Positions 52,620-53,710 of a stretch of 53,710 bases of DNA are shown in pieces; positions within the stretch are counted from its first letter, which is position 1, and each line of letters starts with the position of its first letter. Source of the DNA: Cryptosporangium phraense (GTDB lineage Bacteria > Actinomycetota > Actinomycetes > Mycobacteriales > Cryptosporangiaceae). The notes below the pieces were generated by a model. The model made no database searches, was not told the origin of the DNA, and worked only from the letters and a program-made list of their open reading frames with translations. The position numbers were made by a program, and so were the translations under genes. The DNA is taken from positions 1 through 53,710 of the forward strand of contig NZ_VIRS01000045.1 of the NCBI RefSeq assembly GCF_006912135.1, given 5' to 3'.

Positions 52620-53623
52620 TGGCTGCGTTGACCGACCGCGTCGCCGAGCTGGTGCAGGCGCGCGAACCGTTCGTGAAGGCCACCGTCGTGCGCGCGGGCA
52701 AGCCCGCCAGCGCGCACGCCGGTGACACCGCGCTCGTGCTCGCCGACGGGGTCATCGAGGGCTTCGTCGGCGGCTCGTGCGCGGAGTCGTCGGTGCGCGT
52801 GCACGCGCTGGCCGCGCTGGGGACCGGCGACCCGCTGCTGCTCCGGATCTCGGCCGGCGCCCCGTCGACCGTCGTCGAAGAAGGTGCGGTCACGGTCGCG
52901 AACCCGTGCCTGTCGGGCGGGAGCCTGGAGATCTTCCTGGAGCCCCAGCGTCCGCAGCCACGTCTGGTCGTGCTGGGCGACACGCCGATCGGGTCCGCGC
53001 TGGCCGCGCTGGGCGCGCCGCTGGGCTTCCTGGTGGAGTCGGGCGGTGCGGTCGCCGGGGCGGACGCGGTCGTGGTCGCGTCCCACGGCCACGGCGAGGA
53101 GCCCGTCCTCGAGGAGGCCCTCCGCGCCGGGGTCCCCTACGTCGGACTGGTGGCGAGCCGCCGCCGCGGTGCGGCGGTCGTCGCCTCGCTCGAGGTCACC
53201 GACGCCGACCGCGCGCGCGTCCACTACCCCGCGGGACTCGACCTCGGCGGCCGGACCGCCCCCGAGGCCGCGCTCTCGATCCTCGCCGAGATCGTTGCTC
53301 TCCGTTCCACTATCGACGATGAGCGGCGAACCACCGTGGGTGGGGTATCCGACCGGGCCGGCACCCGGAAGCCGACCTCCGTGACCGACCGCCCGGCTGA
53401 CAGCGGGCCGGTGATCCCGCCGGGGGTCCGGCCGATCGCGGTGATCGACTCGCATCCGGGGTCGGCGTATCGGCACGACGGCCCGGAGGTGGCGATCGAT
53501 CCGATCTGCGGGATGACGGTCGCGATGACCGAGGATGCGATCCAGGCGCCGGGCTCGGACGGCGGGGTCGTCTACTTCTGCGCCGAGGGCTGCCGCCGCC
53601 GCTACCTCGCGGGCCGCGAGTGA
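52619..53623 (+). CDS. XdhC/CoxF-like maturation protein with C-terminal YHS domain
   Basis: A 334-residue protein. The N-terminal XdhC/CoxI domain has VKATVVRAGKPASAHAGD and GFVGGSCAESSVRVHA. A Rossmann-like XdhC domain follows with LVVLGDTPIGSALAALGA, VVVASHGHGEEPVLEEAL and VGLVASRRR. After a disordered linker (about 230-290) comes a YHS metal-binding domain with DPICGMTVAM and VYFCAEGCRRRY. It should insert or protect the sulfurated Mo cofactor of CODH. The ATG overlaps the coxL stop (TGATG). Confidence 0.88.
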   Translation: MAALTDRVAELVQAREPFVKATVVRAGKPASAHAGDTALVLADGVIEGFVGGSCAESSVRVHALAALGTGDPLLLRISAGAPSTVVEEGAVTVANPCLSGGSLEIFLEPQRPQPRLVVLGDTPIGSALAALGAPLGFLVESGGAVAGADAVVVASHGHGEEPVLEEALRAGVPYVGLVASRRRGAAVVASLEVTDADRARVHYPAGLDLGGRTAPEAALSILAEIVALRSTIDDERRTTVGGVSDRAGTRKPTSVTDRPADSGPVIPPGVRPIAVIDSHPGSAYRHDGPEVAIDPICGMTVAMTEDAIQAPGSDGGVVYFCAEGCRRRYLAGRE

Positions 53624-53710
53624 CGTCCCCGTCGCCGGGGCCGGACGCGGCCGCGCGGCCGGGCGCGGCTCTGCCGCGGGCCGCAGAGCCGGACGCGGCG
53701 GGGCCGGGCA

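Overview
The window is very GC-rich, with strong third-position GC bias, many GTG starts, ATGA/GTGA gene overlaps, Tat lipoproteins and an abundance of sugar ABC transporters and one-component regulators. This points to a soil actinobacterium, perhaps a Cryptosporangium-like or other filamentous actinomycete; the genus is a guess. No tRNA, rRNA, CRISPR array, complete insertion sequence or phage gene was seen.

Layout. 1-1117 is a non-coding, low-complexity C-rich tract. 1118-2647 (-) is an acyl-CoA ligase. 3024-11974 (+) is a galactoside operon: lipoprotein binding protein, two permeases (no ATPase), GH42 beta-galactosidase, galK, a DeoR-type repressor, galT and a nitroreductase. 11991-17935 holds a small NTF2-like protein, a hybrid histidine kinase with CHASE3/HAMP/HisKA/2xREC/Hpt, an RsbW-like ATP-binding protein bordered by a perfect 20-bp inverted repeat, a membrane protein and a SorC-type sugar regulator. 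18018-25799 (-) is a tightly overlapping seven-gene operon (split transketolase, FGGY kinase, DUF2291 protein, ribose-type ABC transporter), divergent from a TIM-barrel sugar isomerase. 26914-32238 (-) is a xylFGH-type transporter with a ROK regulator and a GNAT protein. A 14-TM MFS exporter follows, ending in a very strong terminator.

34517-44301 carries a saccharopine-dehydrogenase-like reductase, a signalling set (98-aa protein, GAF protein, dCache/PAS histidine kinase), a small molybdopterin oxidoreductase, a Tat-exported intradiol dioxygenase, a copper operon (csoR-copZ-copA) and a MarR/extradiol-dioxygenase divergent pair. 44466-47850 is a decayed stretch. At two points 1.8 kb apart, two divergent genes are fused head to head with both 5' ends missing (TetR with an ABC ATPase, MarR with a SgcJ/EcaC-like protein). 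The right end is a LysR regulator divergent from a form I carbon monoxide dehydrogenase operon (coxM-coxS-coxL) followed by an XdhC-YHS maturation protein.

The most interesting system is the SorC/split-transketolase cluster. Its architecture (isomerase, kinase, two-subunit transketolase, ABC importer) matches the transketolase route known for the branched pentose D-apiose. Three near-identical copies of a GAATRGATATTC palindrome sit at the start of the regulator, of the operon and of the divergent isomerase. In the last two cases the palindrome lies only 2-3 nt before the start codon, suggesting leaderless, operator-overlapped promoters.
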